From the NCBI GenBank assembly GCA_050186725.1, contig JBFWYG010000011.1, positions 30,933-94,932 on the forward strand: 64,000 nt of DNA, written 5' to 3'. The stretch comes from JADJYF01 sp050186725 (GTDB lineage: Bacteria > Pseudomonadota > Gammaproteobacteria > Ga0077536). Under the pieces are notes generated by a model. The model was not told the DNA's origin, ran no database searches, and worked only from the letters and a program-made list of their open reading frames with translations. A program made the position numbers and the translations under genes. Below, piece after piece: positions 27,178 to 35,591 of this stretch; within the stretch, counting starts at the first letter, position 1, and each line of letters opens with the position of its first letter.

Positions 27178-28820
27178 GCGCCGGCAAGCGCGGCCTTGAC
27201 CAGCGCCTGCGCCTCCGCCTGGATGCGTGCCAGGTGCTCGGCGCCGCGAAAGCTCTCGGCGTAGAGCTTGTAGACGTCTTCCGTGCCCGAGGGTCGCGCG
27301 GCGAACCAGCCCTCGGCCGTGACCACCTTGAGCCCACCGATGGCGGCGCCGTTGCCTGGCGCGTGCGTCAGCGTGGCGATGATCGGATCGCCCGCGAGCG
27401 TGCGCGCGCCGAGCGCGTCCGGCGAGAGCTTGCCGAGCACCGTCTTCTCGGCCGGCGTGGCCGCCGCGTCGATGCGCGCGTAGACCGGTTCGCCGAGCGC
27501 CGCCACCAGCTGGCGGTAGTACGCGTAGGGATTGCGGCCGCTGACGGCCAGGATCTCGGCCGCGAGCAGGTCCATGATCACGCCGTCCTTGTCGGTCGAC
27601 CACACGCCGCCATCGCGCCGCAGGAAAGACGCGCCCGCGCTCTCCTCGCCGCCGAAGCCGAGTTCACCGGACAGAAGGCCCGGCACGAAATACTTGAAGC
27701 CCACCGGCACTTCCACCAGCCGACGGCCGAGGCGCGCGGCAACGCGATCGATGAGGCTGCTGCTGACGAGCGTCTTGCCGACCCCGGCGTCGGCGCGCCA
27801 GCCGGTGCGCGCGCCGAACAGGTAGTCGATGGCGACCGCAAGATAATGATTGGGATTCATCAGCCCGCCGTCCGGGGTGACGATGCCGTGGCGATCGCAG
27901 TCGGCATCGTTGCCGCAGGCGAGGTCGAAGCGATCCTTCATCGCGATCAGCGGCGCCATGGCGTGGGGCGAGGAGCAGTCCATGCGGATCTTGCCGTCCC
28001 AGTCGAGGGTCATGAACGCAAAGCGCGGGTCGACCGTCGGGTTGACCACGGTGAGATCGAGTCCGTAGCGCTCGGCGATCGGCGCCCAGTAATCGATGGC
28101 CGAGCCGCCCAGCGGATCGATGCCGAGACGCACGCCGGCGGCGCGGATCGCGTCGAAGTCGATGACCTGGGCGAGATCGGCCACGTAGTGCGCGATGTAG
28201 TCGTGGGCCAGCGTGGTGCCGGCGCGGCGGGCGGCATCGAAGCCCAGGCGCTTCACCCCCGTGAGCCCTGCCGCCAGCAGTTCGTTGGCGCGGTTCTCCA
28301 CCCACCTGGTGATGTCGGTGTCGGCCGGTCCGCCTTCGGGCGGGTTGTACTTGATGCCGCCGTCTTCGGGCGGATTGTGCGAGGGCGTGATGACGATGCC
28401 ATCGGCGAGGCCGGCGTCGCGCCCGCGGTTGTAGGTCAGGATCGCGTGCGAGACGGCCGGCGTCGGCGTGTAGCCGTCGGCCGCGTCGATCATCGTCATC
28501 ACACCGTTGCCGGCCAGCACCTCCAGGCTGTCACGCCACGCGGGTTCGGACAGCGCGTGGGTGTCACGGCCGAGAAACAGCGGCCCCGTGGTGCCCACGC
28601 TCGCACGGTAGTCGCACACCGCCTGCACCACCGCCAGCACGTGGGCGCTGTTGAAGCTCAGCTTGAAAGCCGAGCCGCGATGGCCAGAGGTGCCGAACGC
28701 GACGCGCTGCTCGCGCACCGCGCTGTCGGGCGTCTGTTCGCTGTAGGCTGCGATGAGACGCGCCAGGTCGACGAGATTCTCGGGCGCGGCGGCGAGGCCG
28801 GCACGGGGATGGACGGACAT
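27174..28820 (-). CDS. pgm: Phosphoglucomutase (alpha-D-glucose-1,6-bisphosphate dependent)
   Basis: 548 residues. It interconverts glucose-1-P and glucose-6-P, linking glycolysis to glycogen and cell-envelope sugar nucleotides. The N-terminal FGTSGHRGS is characteristic of E. coli-type Pgm. The phosphoserine is S147 in TPSHNP; metal loop GNDADCDRHG and sugar loop GGEESAG are seen. The C-terminal RPSGTEDVYKLYAES is the phosphate site. Length is standard (546). The SDR gene overlaps its stop. Confidence 0.96.
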   Translation of the reverse strand: MSVHPRAGLAAAPENLVDLARLIAAYSEQTPDSAVREQRVAFGTSGHRGSAFKLSFNSAHVLAVVQAVCDYRASVGTTGPLFLGRDTHALSEPAWRDSLEVLAGNGVMTMIDAADGYTPTPAVSHAILTYNRGRDAGLADGIVITPSHNPPEDGGIKYNPPEGGPADTDITRWVENRANELLAAGLTGVKRLGFDAARRAGTTLAHDYIAHYVADLAQVIDFDAIRAAGVRLGIDPLGGSAIDYWAPIAERYGLDLTVVNPTVDPRFAFMTLDWDGKIRMDCSSPHAMAPLIAMKDRFDLACGNDADCDRHGIVTPDGGLMNPNHYLAVAIDYLFGARTGWRADAGVGKTLVSSSLIDRVAARLGRRLVEVPVGFKYFVPGLLSGELGFGGEESAGASFLRRDGGVWSTDKDGVIMDLLAAEILAVSGRNPYAYYRQLVAALGEPVYARIDAAATPAEKTVLGKLSPDALGARTLAGDPIIATLTHAPGNGAAIGGLKVVTAEGWFAARPSGTEDVYKLYAESFRGAEHLARIQAEAQALVKAALAGA

Positions 28821-28913
28821 GCGTACTCCTTGAAGCGGGCGGACCGCGACGCGGCCGGCGTGCTGTCTATCTTGTCATTGCCGCGCCGTCATTGGCAGGA
28901 CGGCGCGCGCAAT

Positions 28914-30140
28914 TCAGGCCGGCACACCGCGCGCGCGCTGCCGCGCCAGCACCGCGGTCAGGGCGAACGCCGCGACGTTCAACGCGGCCGAGCAATTGAA
29001 CGCCGCCGCGTAGCTGCCGGTGGTGTCGAACAGCCAGCCGGCGACGAAGGGTCCGATGGCGGCCGGCGCGCCGGCGACGGCGAAGATCATGCCGACGATG
29101 CTCGCGACATGCGCGCGGCCGAACAGGTCGCCGCACAAGGGTGGCAGCAAGGTCACGCCGCCGCCGTAGGAGAAACCGAAGAGGCTCGCCGCGAGCCACA
29201 GCACGTAGAGGTCGCGCGCGAGCGTGAACAGCGCGAAGGACAGCGCCTGCAGCGCGAACACACCGAGCAGCGCGGGCACGCGCCCGATGCGATCCGACAC
29301 CACGCCCGAGCACAGCCGCCCGACGATGCCGCCGATGCCGATGGCGCTGATCGCCGAGGCCGCCGCCACGGTGCCGAGGCCGAGATCCTCGGCGTAGGCC
29401 GCGGCGTGCACGAAAGGCACGAACACCGGTACCCAGGTGAGGAAGTAGATGGCGATCACCAGCCAGAACACGCCGGTGCGGCGCACTTCGGCGAGCGTGC
29501 GTCCGGGTCCCGCGGCGCTCGCCGGCGGCGGCGACGGATCGCCGTCCGGCCACTGCCCGACCGACTCCGGATCGCGCAGCATGAAGCGCGAGGCGCCGAG
29601 CATTAGAAGCGCGCTCGCGATCGAGACCGCGCCCAGCGCCGCGCGCCAACCCCAGGCGCTGACCAGCGCCGCGGCGAGCGCCGGCACGATGAGATTACCC
29701 AGGCTGCCGCCGGTGGACGCCACCGCGACCGCGGTGCCGCGCTTGCGCGTGAACCAGCGGGACACCGTGGCGTTGCACGGCACCCAGGCGACGCACATGC
29801 CGAGCGCGGCGATCACGCCGAGGGTGAGCGACAGGTGCCAGGGCTCGCGCACCAGGGCCGACAACCCCCAGCCGAGACCAAGCAGCACGGCGCCGAGCGC
29901 GATCACCGGCCGCGGGCCGTAGCGATCCGTGGCGCGCCCGCTGTAGGCCGACAACACGCTGTAGAAGAACACGTAGATCGAATAGGGCAGCGCGGTGGCG
30001 GCACGGCTCCAGCCCATCTCGAGCGCCATGCCGCGCACGAACACGCCGTAGCTGAACTGCAGGCCGTAGGCGAAGAACAGCACGCTGAAGGCGGCGCCTA
30101 CCACCCACCAGCCGTCGAAGCGCCGCGGCGCGGCGCTCAC
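28914..30140 (-). CDS. MFS transporter, OFA/monocarboxylate type
   Basis: 408 residues with about 12 membrane helices. The MFS loop motif SGRATDRYGPRPVIALGA lies between helices 2 and 3, and a matching SDRIGRVPALLG in the second half. The general look (FSYGVFVRGMALEMGWSRA and TRKRGTAVAVASTGGSLG) fits the OFA/monocarboxylate group that exchanges organic acids. The GTG start at 30140 overlaps the stop of the lipoprotein gene (GTGA). Substrate cannot be told from sequence. Confidence 0.85.
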   Translation of the reverse strand: MSAAPRRFDGWWVVGAAFSVLFFAYGLQFSYGVFVRGMALEMGWSRAATALPYSIYVFFYSVLSAYSGRATDRYGPRPVIALGAVLLGLGWGLSALVREPWHLSLTLGVIAALGMCVAWVPCNATVSRWFTRKRGTAVAVASTGGSLGNLIVPALAAALVSAWGWRAALGAVSIASALLMLGASRFMLRDPESVGQWPDGDPSPPPASAAGPGRTLAEVRRTGVFWLVIAIYFLTWVPVFVPFVHAAAYAEDLGLGTVAAASAISAIGIGGIVGRLCSGVVSDRIGRVPALLGVFALQALSFALFTLARDLYVLWLAASLFGFSYGGGVTLLPPLCGDLFGRAHVASIVGMIFAVAGAPAAIGPFVAGWLFDTTGSYAAAFNCSAALNVAAFALTAVLARQRARGVPA

Positions 30141-30622
30141 CGTGGCAGCCAGGCCTGCATCACCGTCGGCCACACCGGTCCGGTCGGCGCGAGCGCGCCT
30201 TCGACCTGGCTGGCGGCGGTCTGCTGCAGCGACTCGGCGAACACCTGCGCACCGTCGCCCTTCAGGATCGCGACCGCGAGCTGGTTGGTGTCCTTGTTCC
30301 ACACGAGACCCGCCTTCTCGGCGACCTCGGGGATGGGCGTGAAGCGCGACACGACGAAGAACAGCGGGCCCTCCTGCTGCAGCTGATCGGCGGTCTTCAA
30401 CAACGTCAGCGCGGTGTCGTAGTGCGGGCCGAGCAGCGCCGTCATGCGCGACTTGATCAGCGGCTGGTCGTAGAGGTGCACGACGTTCGGATCGAGCCCG
30501 ACCATGGGTTTCAACAAGGCCCACATGAGCTGGGCGGGACTCGGCAGGAGCGACACCGGCGTCAGGCAGCCGGACAGCAGCAGGCACAGGGCGGCGACAC
30601 GCAGCCCGCGAGCGGTGGACAT
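30137..30622 (-). CDS. Conserved lipoprotein of unknown function
   Basis: 161 residues from ATG 30622 (a TTG at 30640 would add six). It has a signal peptide with lipobox LLSGC and then a compact domain without recognised family: DPNVVHLYDQPLIKSRM, ADQLQQEGPLFFVVSRFTP, VWNKDTNQLAVAILKGD. It overlaps the MFS gene downstream by four bases, so the two form a unit; it may assist that transporter. Function unknown. Confidence 0.7.
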   Translation of the reverse strand: MSTARGLRVAALCLLLSGCLTPVSLLPSPAQLMWALLKPMVGLDPNVVHLYDQPLIKSRMTALLGPHYDTALTLLKTADQLQQEGPLFFVVSRFTPIPEVAEKAGLVWNKDTNQLAVAILKGDGAQVFAESLQQTAASQVEGALAPTGPVWPTVMQAWLPR

Positions 30623-30790
30623 CGTGGTGGCTTCGTTCAAGGAAGAAATGCGGCATCCGTGGGAATGGGTGGGCGCGCCGGGCGCTGCGAGGCGGCGTCC
30701 GGGATCCGGCCTAGGCGTGCCGGCCCGATCCTGCGCCGCGCCGCGGCGCCGGCGGATTGTCGTTCAAGCCCCGTGGCCCAGCAAGCCGCG

Positions 30791-31537
30791 TCAGGCCGGC
30801 AGCGGCAGCCGTCCCTCGACCAGGAACGCGGCGCGCTCGAAGCGCAACACCTCGGCGCCGCCGACCGGCTTGAAGGCCACCGTCGCGGCGCCGAGTTCGC
30901 ACAGCCATTGGCGGGTCGTGCGTGGACGACGTTCGCTGAAGGCCGCCGGCGTGAACAGGCCGACGCAGCAGCCGCCCTCCGGCGCGCGCGCCGACGGATA
31001 CTCGAAGGCCTCCACCCCGGCCTCGCGCATCGCCGCGCCGAGCGCCTGGGTGGCGCGGTAGTCGGAGGGGTGCCGGATGACATCGACCTGGCTGGCGAAC
31101 GCCGGTCCCTGCAGCGCGACGCCCGCCCCGGTGCGATAGCGCGCGGCGAACAGCGTGTGCTCGGTGCGGATGGTCTCGGCCGGCGCGGGGCCGTCCATCG
31201 ATTCGCGGAACACCAGGCGGTAGTAGGCGACCTCGGCCAGCGTCACCTCGACCGAGCGCCCGCCGTAGCATAGCGCCGGCTCGTGGCGCTGGCCGAAACG
31301 CGAGCCCCAGGGCAGCGGCGGGTAGCGGAAGGGTGTGCGCAGCAGGTAGTGCAGCCGCGCGCTGTCGGCGGGCCAGGGCGGTTTGACCGCCTCCAGCAGG
31401 TCTTCCAGCAGGGCCTGCTCGGCGAGCGTGTCGACGTAGGCCAGGGTCGCCACCTGCGCCTGGCTCTCGACCAGGCGGAACATCTCGCCGGCCAGCGGGC
31501 CGATGTGCTCGGCGCCGCGGCAGGCCTGCCAGATCAT
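30791..31537 (-). CDS. RES-domain toxin
   Basis: 248 residues of RES-domain type: FRYPPLPWGSRFGQRHEP, ALCYGGRSVEVTLAEVAYYRL and the later Ser-containing segment. Characterised RES toxins (ParT, MbcT and related proteins) attack NAD+ or ADP-ribosylate PRPP synthetase; which applies here is unknown. The ATG at 31537 overlaps the stop of the Xre-family antitoxin gene (TGATG), the usual antitoxin-first layout. Confidence 0.87.
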   Translation of the reverse strand: MIWQACRGAEHIGPLAGEMFRLVESQAQVATLAYVDTLAEQALLEDLLEAVKPPWPADSARLHYLLRTPFRYPPLPWGSRFGQRHEPALCYGGRSVEVTLAEVAYYRLVFRESMDGPAPAETIRTEHTLFAARYRTGAGVALQGPAFASQVDVIRHPSDYRATQALGAAMREAGVEAFEYPSARAPEGGCCVGLFTPAAFSERRPRTTRQWLCELGAATVAFKPVGGAEVLRFERAAFLVEGRLPLPA

Positions 31538-31908
31538 CAGGCCTTGCCGCGCAGCGCGTCGACCAGTTGCAACACCGTGACCAGGCCTTGGATGGTTTCG
31601 ATCTGCTCGGCCGGCACGCCGCCGCTGAGGCGATTCGGCGCGCGCATGAAGTGCCGGATCCACGCCGGGTCGCCCCCGGTCAGGGCCGACAACGAGCGGG
31701 CGACGCGGATCAGTAGCAGTGCGAGCTCGCCGGTCTTGGACGTGGGATCGAGCGACGCGCTCTGCTTGAGGCGACTGATGGCCGTGCGGTGCACGCCCAG
31801 CGCGCGCGCCAGCTCAGCCTGCCTGAGTCCGAGCTGATCGGCCGCGCGCAGCACCGCCTTGGCCAGCACAGCGTCCGGCTGGGGTTGGGTCTCGGTGCGC
31901 GCGGACAT
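31537..31908 (-). CDS. Xre/MbcA/ParS-type antitoxin
   Basis: 123 residues. The N-terminal helix-turn-helix (LGLRQAELARALGVHRTAISRLK) is followed by a toxin-binding domain (ALLLIRVARSLSALTGGDPAWIRHFMRAPN... to the C-terminus), as in Xre antitoxins of RES toxins. It would neutralise the RES protein and repress the operon. The 16-base palindrome at 31921-31936, just upstream of the start, is the likely operator. Confidence 0.88.
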   Translation of the reverse strand: MSARTETQPQPDAVLAKAVLRAADQLGLRQAELARALGVHRTAISRLKQSASLDPTSKTGELALLLIRVARSLSALTGGDPAWIRHFMRAPNRLSGGVPAEQIETIQGLVTVLQLVDALRGKA

Positions 31909-31920
31909 TGGCGGCCTTCA

Positions 31921-31936
31921 TGTAGCAACTGCTACA
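31921..31936. promoter_or_regulatory. Probable operator of the toxin-antitoxin operon
   Basis: TGTAGCA-AC-TGCTACA is a perfect 7-bp dyad with a 2-base centre, 13 bases upstream of the antitoxin ATG. Position and symmetry fit a site for the antitoxin's helix-turn-helix dimer. Confidence 0.6.
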
Positions 31937-31954
31937 AATCATAGGCCAGATGTG

Positions 31955-31999
31955 CGCATTTGCACAGCCGGCGAGGGACTTGGCGGCTGTGCAAATGCG
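31955..31999. repeat. Perfect 16-bp inverted repeat, 13-base spacer
   Basis: CGCATTTGCACAGCCG (31955-31970) is exactly repeated in inverse at 31984-31999. It lies between the stop of the VPLPA-CTERM gene (32007) and the toxin-antitoxin promoter region. There is no T-run, so it may be a transcript end stabiliser, a Rho-dependent end, or a second protein-binding dyad. Confidence 0.75.
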
Positions 32000-32006
32000 T
32001 GCGGGA

Positions 32007-32720
32007 TCAGGCTCTGCGACGCGCCCGCAGCAGCACAGCCAGGGCGCTCGCGCCCAGCCACAGGCCGCCGGGCAGCGGCACGGGCGCCGGGCCCTCGCTG
32101 AAGCGAATGTTGTCGATGCCGATGTTGTCCGACTCATCGAGCAGGTTGGAGGAGTCGAACAGGATCGACAGGGACTGCGCGCTCAGCGCCGGCGTGAACA
32201 GGAAGGACGAATGGAGATCGCCCGCGCCGTCGCCCTCGATCAGCACGTCCAGGGCCTCGAACAGTACGGTGTCCCCTGCCAGCACTTTCACCGAGTTGAT
32301 CACGTAGTCCTCGTGGAACCAGCCGCCGACATCGAAGCCGTGCAGGTTCACCAGGAAACCGTCGTCGGCGGTCAGCGTGATTTGCATGTTGCCGGTGCCT
32401 TCGGTCTGCGCGAACGCGACGCGCTCCAGATCGCCGTAGTCCGCGCGCCATAGTTGGATGTCGCCCTCCGGCTGGTAGTCGACCACCACGTGCGGCGTGA
32501 AGCCCTCGCCGTCCTCGCCGTAGACCAGGCCCGCCTGCACGGTGGCGGTCACGCGATCGCCGTACTGTCCTGGGATCGCGACCGCCTCCTGCAGCAGGGT
32601 GCCGTTGGCGAGCGGCGCCACGCCCTCTTCGTCGAAGGTCAGGATGGTGGCGTGGGCCATCGGCAGGTGCAGGCTCAGCAGGCCGGCAGCGGCCAGGCGC
32701 AGATGTCTACGGGGGTGCAT
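32007..32720 (-). CDS. VPLPA-CTERM (exosortase-type) sorted extracellular protein
   Basis: 237 residues. An N-terminal signal peptide ends near MAHA. A beta-rich body (FDEEGVAPLANG, NLHGFDVGGWFHEDYVINSV, IDNIRFSE) resembles PEP-CTERM carbohydrate-binding-like domains. The C-terminal tail at about 213-237 is VPLPGG, a hydrophobic helix and RARRRA, the tripartite signal cleaved by exosortase/archaeosortase-type enzymes. No sortase gene is in the window. The ligand or structural role is unknown. Confidence 0.82.
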   Translation of the reverse strand: MHPRRHLRLAAAGLLSLHLPMAHATILTFDEEGVAPLANGTLLQEAVAIPGQYGDRVTATVQAGLVYGEDGEGFTPHVVVDYQPEGDIQLWRADYGDLERVAFAQTEGTGNMQITLTADDGFLVNLHGFDVGGWFHEDYVINSVKVLAGDTVLFEALDVLIEGDGAGDLHSSFLFTPALSAQSLSILFDSSNLLDESDNIGIDNIRFSEGPAPVPLPGGLWLGASALAVLLRARRRA

Positions 32721-32922
32721 GTCGTGCTCCTCGTTGCAGGGTCAGGCGTGGTGCACGCTAGCAAGGTCGCGGCAGGCGAAACCGTCGAACAGGCCCGCCC
32801 CGCGGTCAACGATTGTTACAGTCACCGCGGGTGTCCCCAGGGCCGCCCCGTGACGGCGCGCGCCGCTTGGGTCAATAATCGCCGGACCCGCGCCGCCGGC
32901 GCCGATCCCGAGGAGCCTCAGC

Positions 32923-33300
32923 ATGACCCCTGAAGAAGTCGTCAACGCTTTCGTCAAGGCGCTCAACGAGGAAGGCGTGGGCGCCTCGCTGCGCTACATC
33001 GCCGAGGACTGCGTGTACCAGAACATGCCCTTTCCCCCGGTCCACGGACCGGCCGGCGTGCGCGACACCCTGGAAGGCTTCTTCACCCTCACCGGCCCGG
33101 TGCGCATCGAAACCTTGCAGCAGGCGGCGGTGGGTGACTACGTGTTCAACGAGCGGCTCGATCATTTCGCGCCGCCGACCGGCCGGCCCTTCCCCCTGCC
33201 AGTGGCCGGCGCGTTCAAGGTGCGCGGCGACCAGATCACCGAATGGCGCGATTACTTCTGCATGCGGCAGTTCGCCGAGGGCACCGGCCTCGCGATCTGA
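32923..33300 (+). CDS. Limonene-1,2-epoxide hydrolase-like protein
   Basis: 125-residue cone-shaped NTF2-like fold. The residues that define limonene-1,2-epoxide hydrolases are in place: Y32-Q-N34 (water-positioning), R78-L-D80 and W108-R-D110. Members open small epoxides by direct water attack. The true substrate is not evident. It is first gene of a run of six plus-strand genes (to 35591) with very short gaps. Confidence 0.85.
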   Translation: MTPEEVVNAFVKALNEEGVGASLRYIAEDCVYQNMPFPPVHGPAGVRDTLEGFFTLTGPVRIETLQQAAVGDYVFNERLDHFAPPTGRPFPLPVAGAFKVRGDQITEWRDYFCMRQFAEGTGLAI

Positions 33301-33314
33301 GCCGGCGCGCCGCG

Positions 33315-33971
33315 ATGCCCGTCTCGGTCAAGGTCTGGGACCTCCCGACCCGCCTGTTCCATTGGTCGCTGGTGGCGCTGCTCGGCCTGTCCTGGTGGAG
33401 CGGTGAGGAAGGCGGGCTCGCCTTCGACACCCACACCGTGTCCGGCGCCGCGGTGCTCACCCTGGTGCTGTTTCGCCTGGCGTGGGGCTTCATCGGCGGC
33501 GAGTACGCGCGCTTCACGAGCTTCGTGCGCGGCCCAGGGCGGGTCTGGCGCAGTCTACGCGACCTGCTCTCCCCCGCGCCGCTGCCCGAGGCCGGGCACA
33601 ACCCGCTCGGCGGCTGGATGATCCTGGCGCTGCTCGCGAGTCTCGCCGTGCAGGTACTGACGGGACTCTGCGCCAACGACGACATCATGAACGAGGGTCC
33701 CTGGGCGGCGCGGGTCGGCGACGACTGGAGCGACACGCTGTCCGCCATCCACGAAGTGAACTTCGCCGTGCTGCTGTCGCTGGTCGCGCTGCACGTGTTG
33801 GCCGTGATCTACCACCGCGTGCGCAAGGGTGAGCGCCTGGCGCGCGCCATGGTCACAGGCTACAAGACCCTGCCGGCCGCACCACCGCGGCTGCGCGAGG
33901 CGCCCATCGGCCTCGCGCTGCTGTTGCTCGCGGCCTGTGCTGGTATCGTTACCCTGCTCATCAACCTGTGA
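33315..33971 (+). CDS. Cytochrome b561 / hydrogenase-type b-type cytochrome
   Basis: 218 residues with four to five membrane helices. Candidate heme ligands are H16 (RLFHWSL), H40 (DTHTVSG) and histidines in AIHEVNF and ALHVLAVIYHRV, the usual layout of the Ni/Fe-hydrogenase b-type/cytochrome b561 group. Such proteins pass electrons between quinones and periplasmic carriers. Immediately downstream is a cytochrome c', the expected partner. Start at 33315 reads MPVSVKVWDLPTR. Confidence 0.88.
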   Translation: MPVSVKVWDLPTRLFHWSLVALLGLSWWSGEEGGLAFDTHTVSGAAVLTLVLFRLAWGFIGGEYARFTSFVRGPGRVWRSLRDLLSPAPLPEAGHNPLGGWMILALLASLAVQVLTGLCANDDIMNEGPWAARVGDDWSDTLSAIHEVNFAVLLSLVALHVLAVIYHRVRKGERLARAMVTGYKTLPAAPPRLREAPIGLALLLLAACAGIVTLLINL

Positions 33972-33981
33972 AGGAATCGCC

Positions 33982-34437
33982 ATGACGCCACGCCCCGTCC
34001 GCTTCGCTCTCGGCCTCACTGCCCTGCTGCTGCCGCTCGTGACCCAGGCCGCCGACAAGCCCGAGTACGCGGTCGCCTACCGCCAGGGCATCATGAACGG
34101 CCTGGCCTGGAACATCGGGCCGCTGGGCAAGATGGTGAAGGGCGACATGGAGTTCGACGCCAAGCGTTTCGCCTTCCTGGCCGAGCGCGCCGCCGTGCTC
34201 GCGCCCATGGCGCTCGAAGCCTTCACCGCCGACACCACCGCGGTGAAGTCGCACGCCAAGCCCGAGATCTACAAGAACCTGGATGACTTCAAGAAGCGCA
34301 TGCAGGACCTCCAGACCGGCACCGCGGAGCTCGCCAAGGTGGCCAAGAGCGGTGACGAGGCGAAAATGCGCGTGACGTTTGGCGATACGGTCAAGATCTG
34401 CAAGGGTTGCCACGACGAGTACCAGGAAAAGCACTGA
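33982..34437 (+). CDS. Cytochrome c' (class II cytochrome c)
   Basis: 151 residues with a signal peptide (cut after TQAA). A four-helix-bundle body follows, and a single heme motif C140-K-G-C143-H144 sits near the C-terminus, the hallmark of class II. Cytochrome c' binds NO and other small gases or shuttles electrons in the periplasm. Preceded by AAGGAA, 11 bases after the b561 gene, so the two are co-transcribed and probably form one electron chain. Confidence 0.92.
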   Translation: MTPRPVRFALGLTALLLPLVTQAADKPEYAVAYRQGIMNGLAWNIGPLGKMVKGDMEFDAKRFAFLAERAAVLAPMALEAFTADTTAVKSHAKPEIYKNLDDFKKRMQDLQTGTAELAKVAKSGDEAKMRVTFGDTVKICKGCHDEYQEKH

Positions 34438-34451
34438 GTCGAGTCTTCTCC

Positions 34452-34865
34452 ATGCGCCTCTTCGCCTTCCGCGTTCGCGCGGGCCTCGCGCTCGCGCTCG
34501 CCTGCCTCGCGCTGCGCGCGCAGGCCGCCGATATCGTGCCCTGCACCCATACCTGGGCGGAGCTGTCCCGCGCGGTGCACACGGCGCTGACACCGGCCTA
34601 CCAGGACGGGGCCAAGGCCGATCTCGGCGCGCTGACCACCACCCTCGCCGGTTTCCTCGCCGAGGCCGGCGAGTGCCAGTCGCTGGCCCAAGACCACACC
34701 AACGAAGCACCGACCCGCAAGCAGGACATCGCGGAGTGGCGCTCGCTGAACGAGTGGCTGTACCGCCTGACGAGCTTTGTGGAGTTGAATTCGCAGGGAG
34801 ACATGCACACCGACTGGAAGCGCGAGTTCGAGACCTTCGTCGAGGTCTACGAGCTGGCGCCGTGA
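34452..34865 (+). CDS. Small secreted protein of unknown function
   Basis: 137 residues. The signal peptide (LALACLALRAQA) is cut before ADIV. The mature part is mainly helical, with two cysteines (VPCTHTW and GECQS) that could form a disulphide, and no heme motif. The location, 14 bases after the cytochrome c' gene, suggests a periplasmic accessory of the b561/c' pair. No family recognised. Confidence 0.7.
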   Translation: MRLFAFRVRAGLALALACLALRAQAADIVPCTHTWAELSRAVHTALTPAYQDGAKADLGALTTTLAGFLAEAGECQSLAQDHTNEAPTRKQDIAEWRSLNEWLYRLTSFVELNSQGDMHTDWKREFETFVEVYELAP

Positions 34866-34872
34866 CGAGCGC

Positions 34873-35325
34873 ATGCGCATCTGGGTCGACGCCGACGCCT
34901 GTCCGCGAGTCATCCGCGACATCGTGATCCGGGCCGCCGAGAAGCGCGCCATCGAGACCATCTTCGTCGCCAACCAGTCCTTGGGCCTGCCGCCCTCCCC
35001 CTGGGTGCGCGCGGTGCGCGTGCCGGGCGGCTTCGACGCGGCCGACCACCACATCGCCGCGGCCGTGCAGCCCGGAGACCTGGTGATCACCGCCGACATC
35101 CCACTCGCCTCGGCCGTGATCGCCCAAGGCGGACTGGCCTTGAATCCGCGCGGCACCCTCTACGACGAGAGCAACATCGGCGAACGTCTCGCGGTGCGCG
35201 ACATGCTGGAAGAACTGCGCGACCAGCGCCGCGTGCGCGGCGGACCGCCACCGCTCGATCAGAAGGACCGCGCGGCCTTCGCCAACCAGTTCGACAGGCT
35301 GCTCGCGCGGTCCGCGCGCGGATGA
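34873..35325 (+). CDS. UPF0178 (DUF188, YaiI/YqxD) protein
   Basis: 150 residues spanning the whole UPF0178 domain: MRIWVDADACPRVIRDI, DLVITADIPLA, NPRGTLYDESNIGERLAVRD. The conserved acidic residues and fold are PIN-nuclease-like, but no activity is established. It overlaps the next gene by ATGA and is seven bases after the preceding one. Confidence 0.92.
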   Translation: MRIWVDADACPRVIRDIVIRAAEKRAIETIFVANQSLGLPPSPWVRAVRVPGGFDAADHHIAAAVQPGDLVITADIPLASAVIAQGGLALNPRGTLYDESNIGERLAVRDMLEELRDQRRVRGGPPPLDQKDRAAFANQFDRLLARSARG

Positions 35326-35591
35326 ACATCGCCTGGTACGACCTCGTCGGCACCACCGGCGTGGTGATGATCCTGGTGGCCTATTTCCTCGCCCAGACCG
35401 AGCGCGTCAGCAGTCAATCCCTGGGCTACTCGACGACCAACCTGGTGGGTTCGGTGCTGATCGCCATCTCGCTGCTCTACGACTTCAACCTCGCGTCCTT
35501 CATCATCGAGGTAGCCTGGATCTCGATCAGCCTGTACGGCATCGTGCGGGCGCGACGGGTAGCGGATGTCGTGAACAACGGCACCCTGTAG
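35322..35591 (+). CDS. CBU_0592-like small membrane protein; stop codon supplied by a REP
   Basis: 89 residues with about three hydrophobic helices (VVMILVAYFLA, LVGSVLIAISLLY, VAWISISLYGIV), as in the CBU_0592 family of unknown function. The last codons NNGTL are followed by TAG, whose bases are part of the conserved CTGTAGGG edge of a REP beginning at 35587. The natural C-terminus may therefore have been changed by repeat insertion. Confidence 0.8.
   Translation: MNIAWYDLVGTTGVVMILVAYFLAQTERVSSQSLGYSTTNLVGSVLIAISLLYDFNLASFIIEVAWISISLYGIVRARRVADVVNNGTL

Noticed and set aside
27234..29606. 790-codon plus-strand frame opposite pgm and the MFS gene
   Set aside because: Antisense shadow. The minus-strand genes have intact family motifs.
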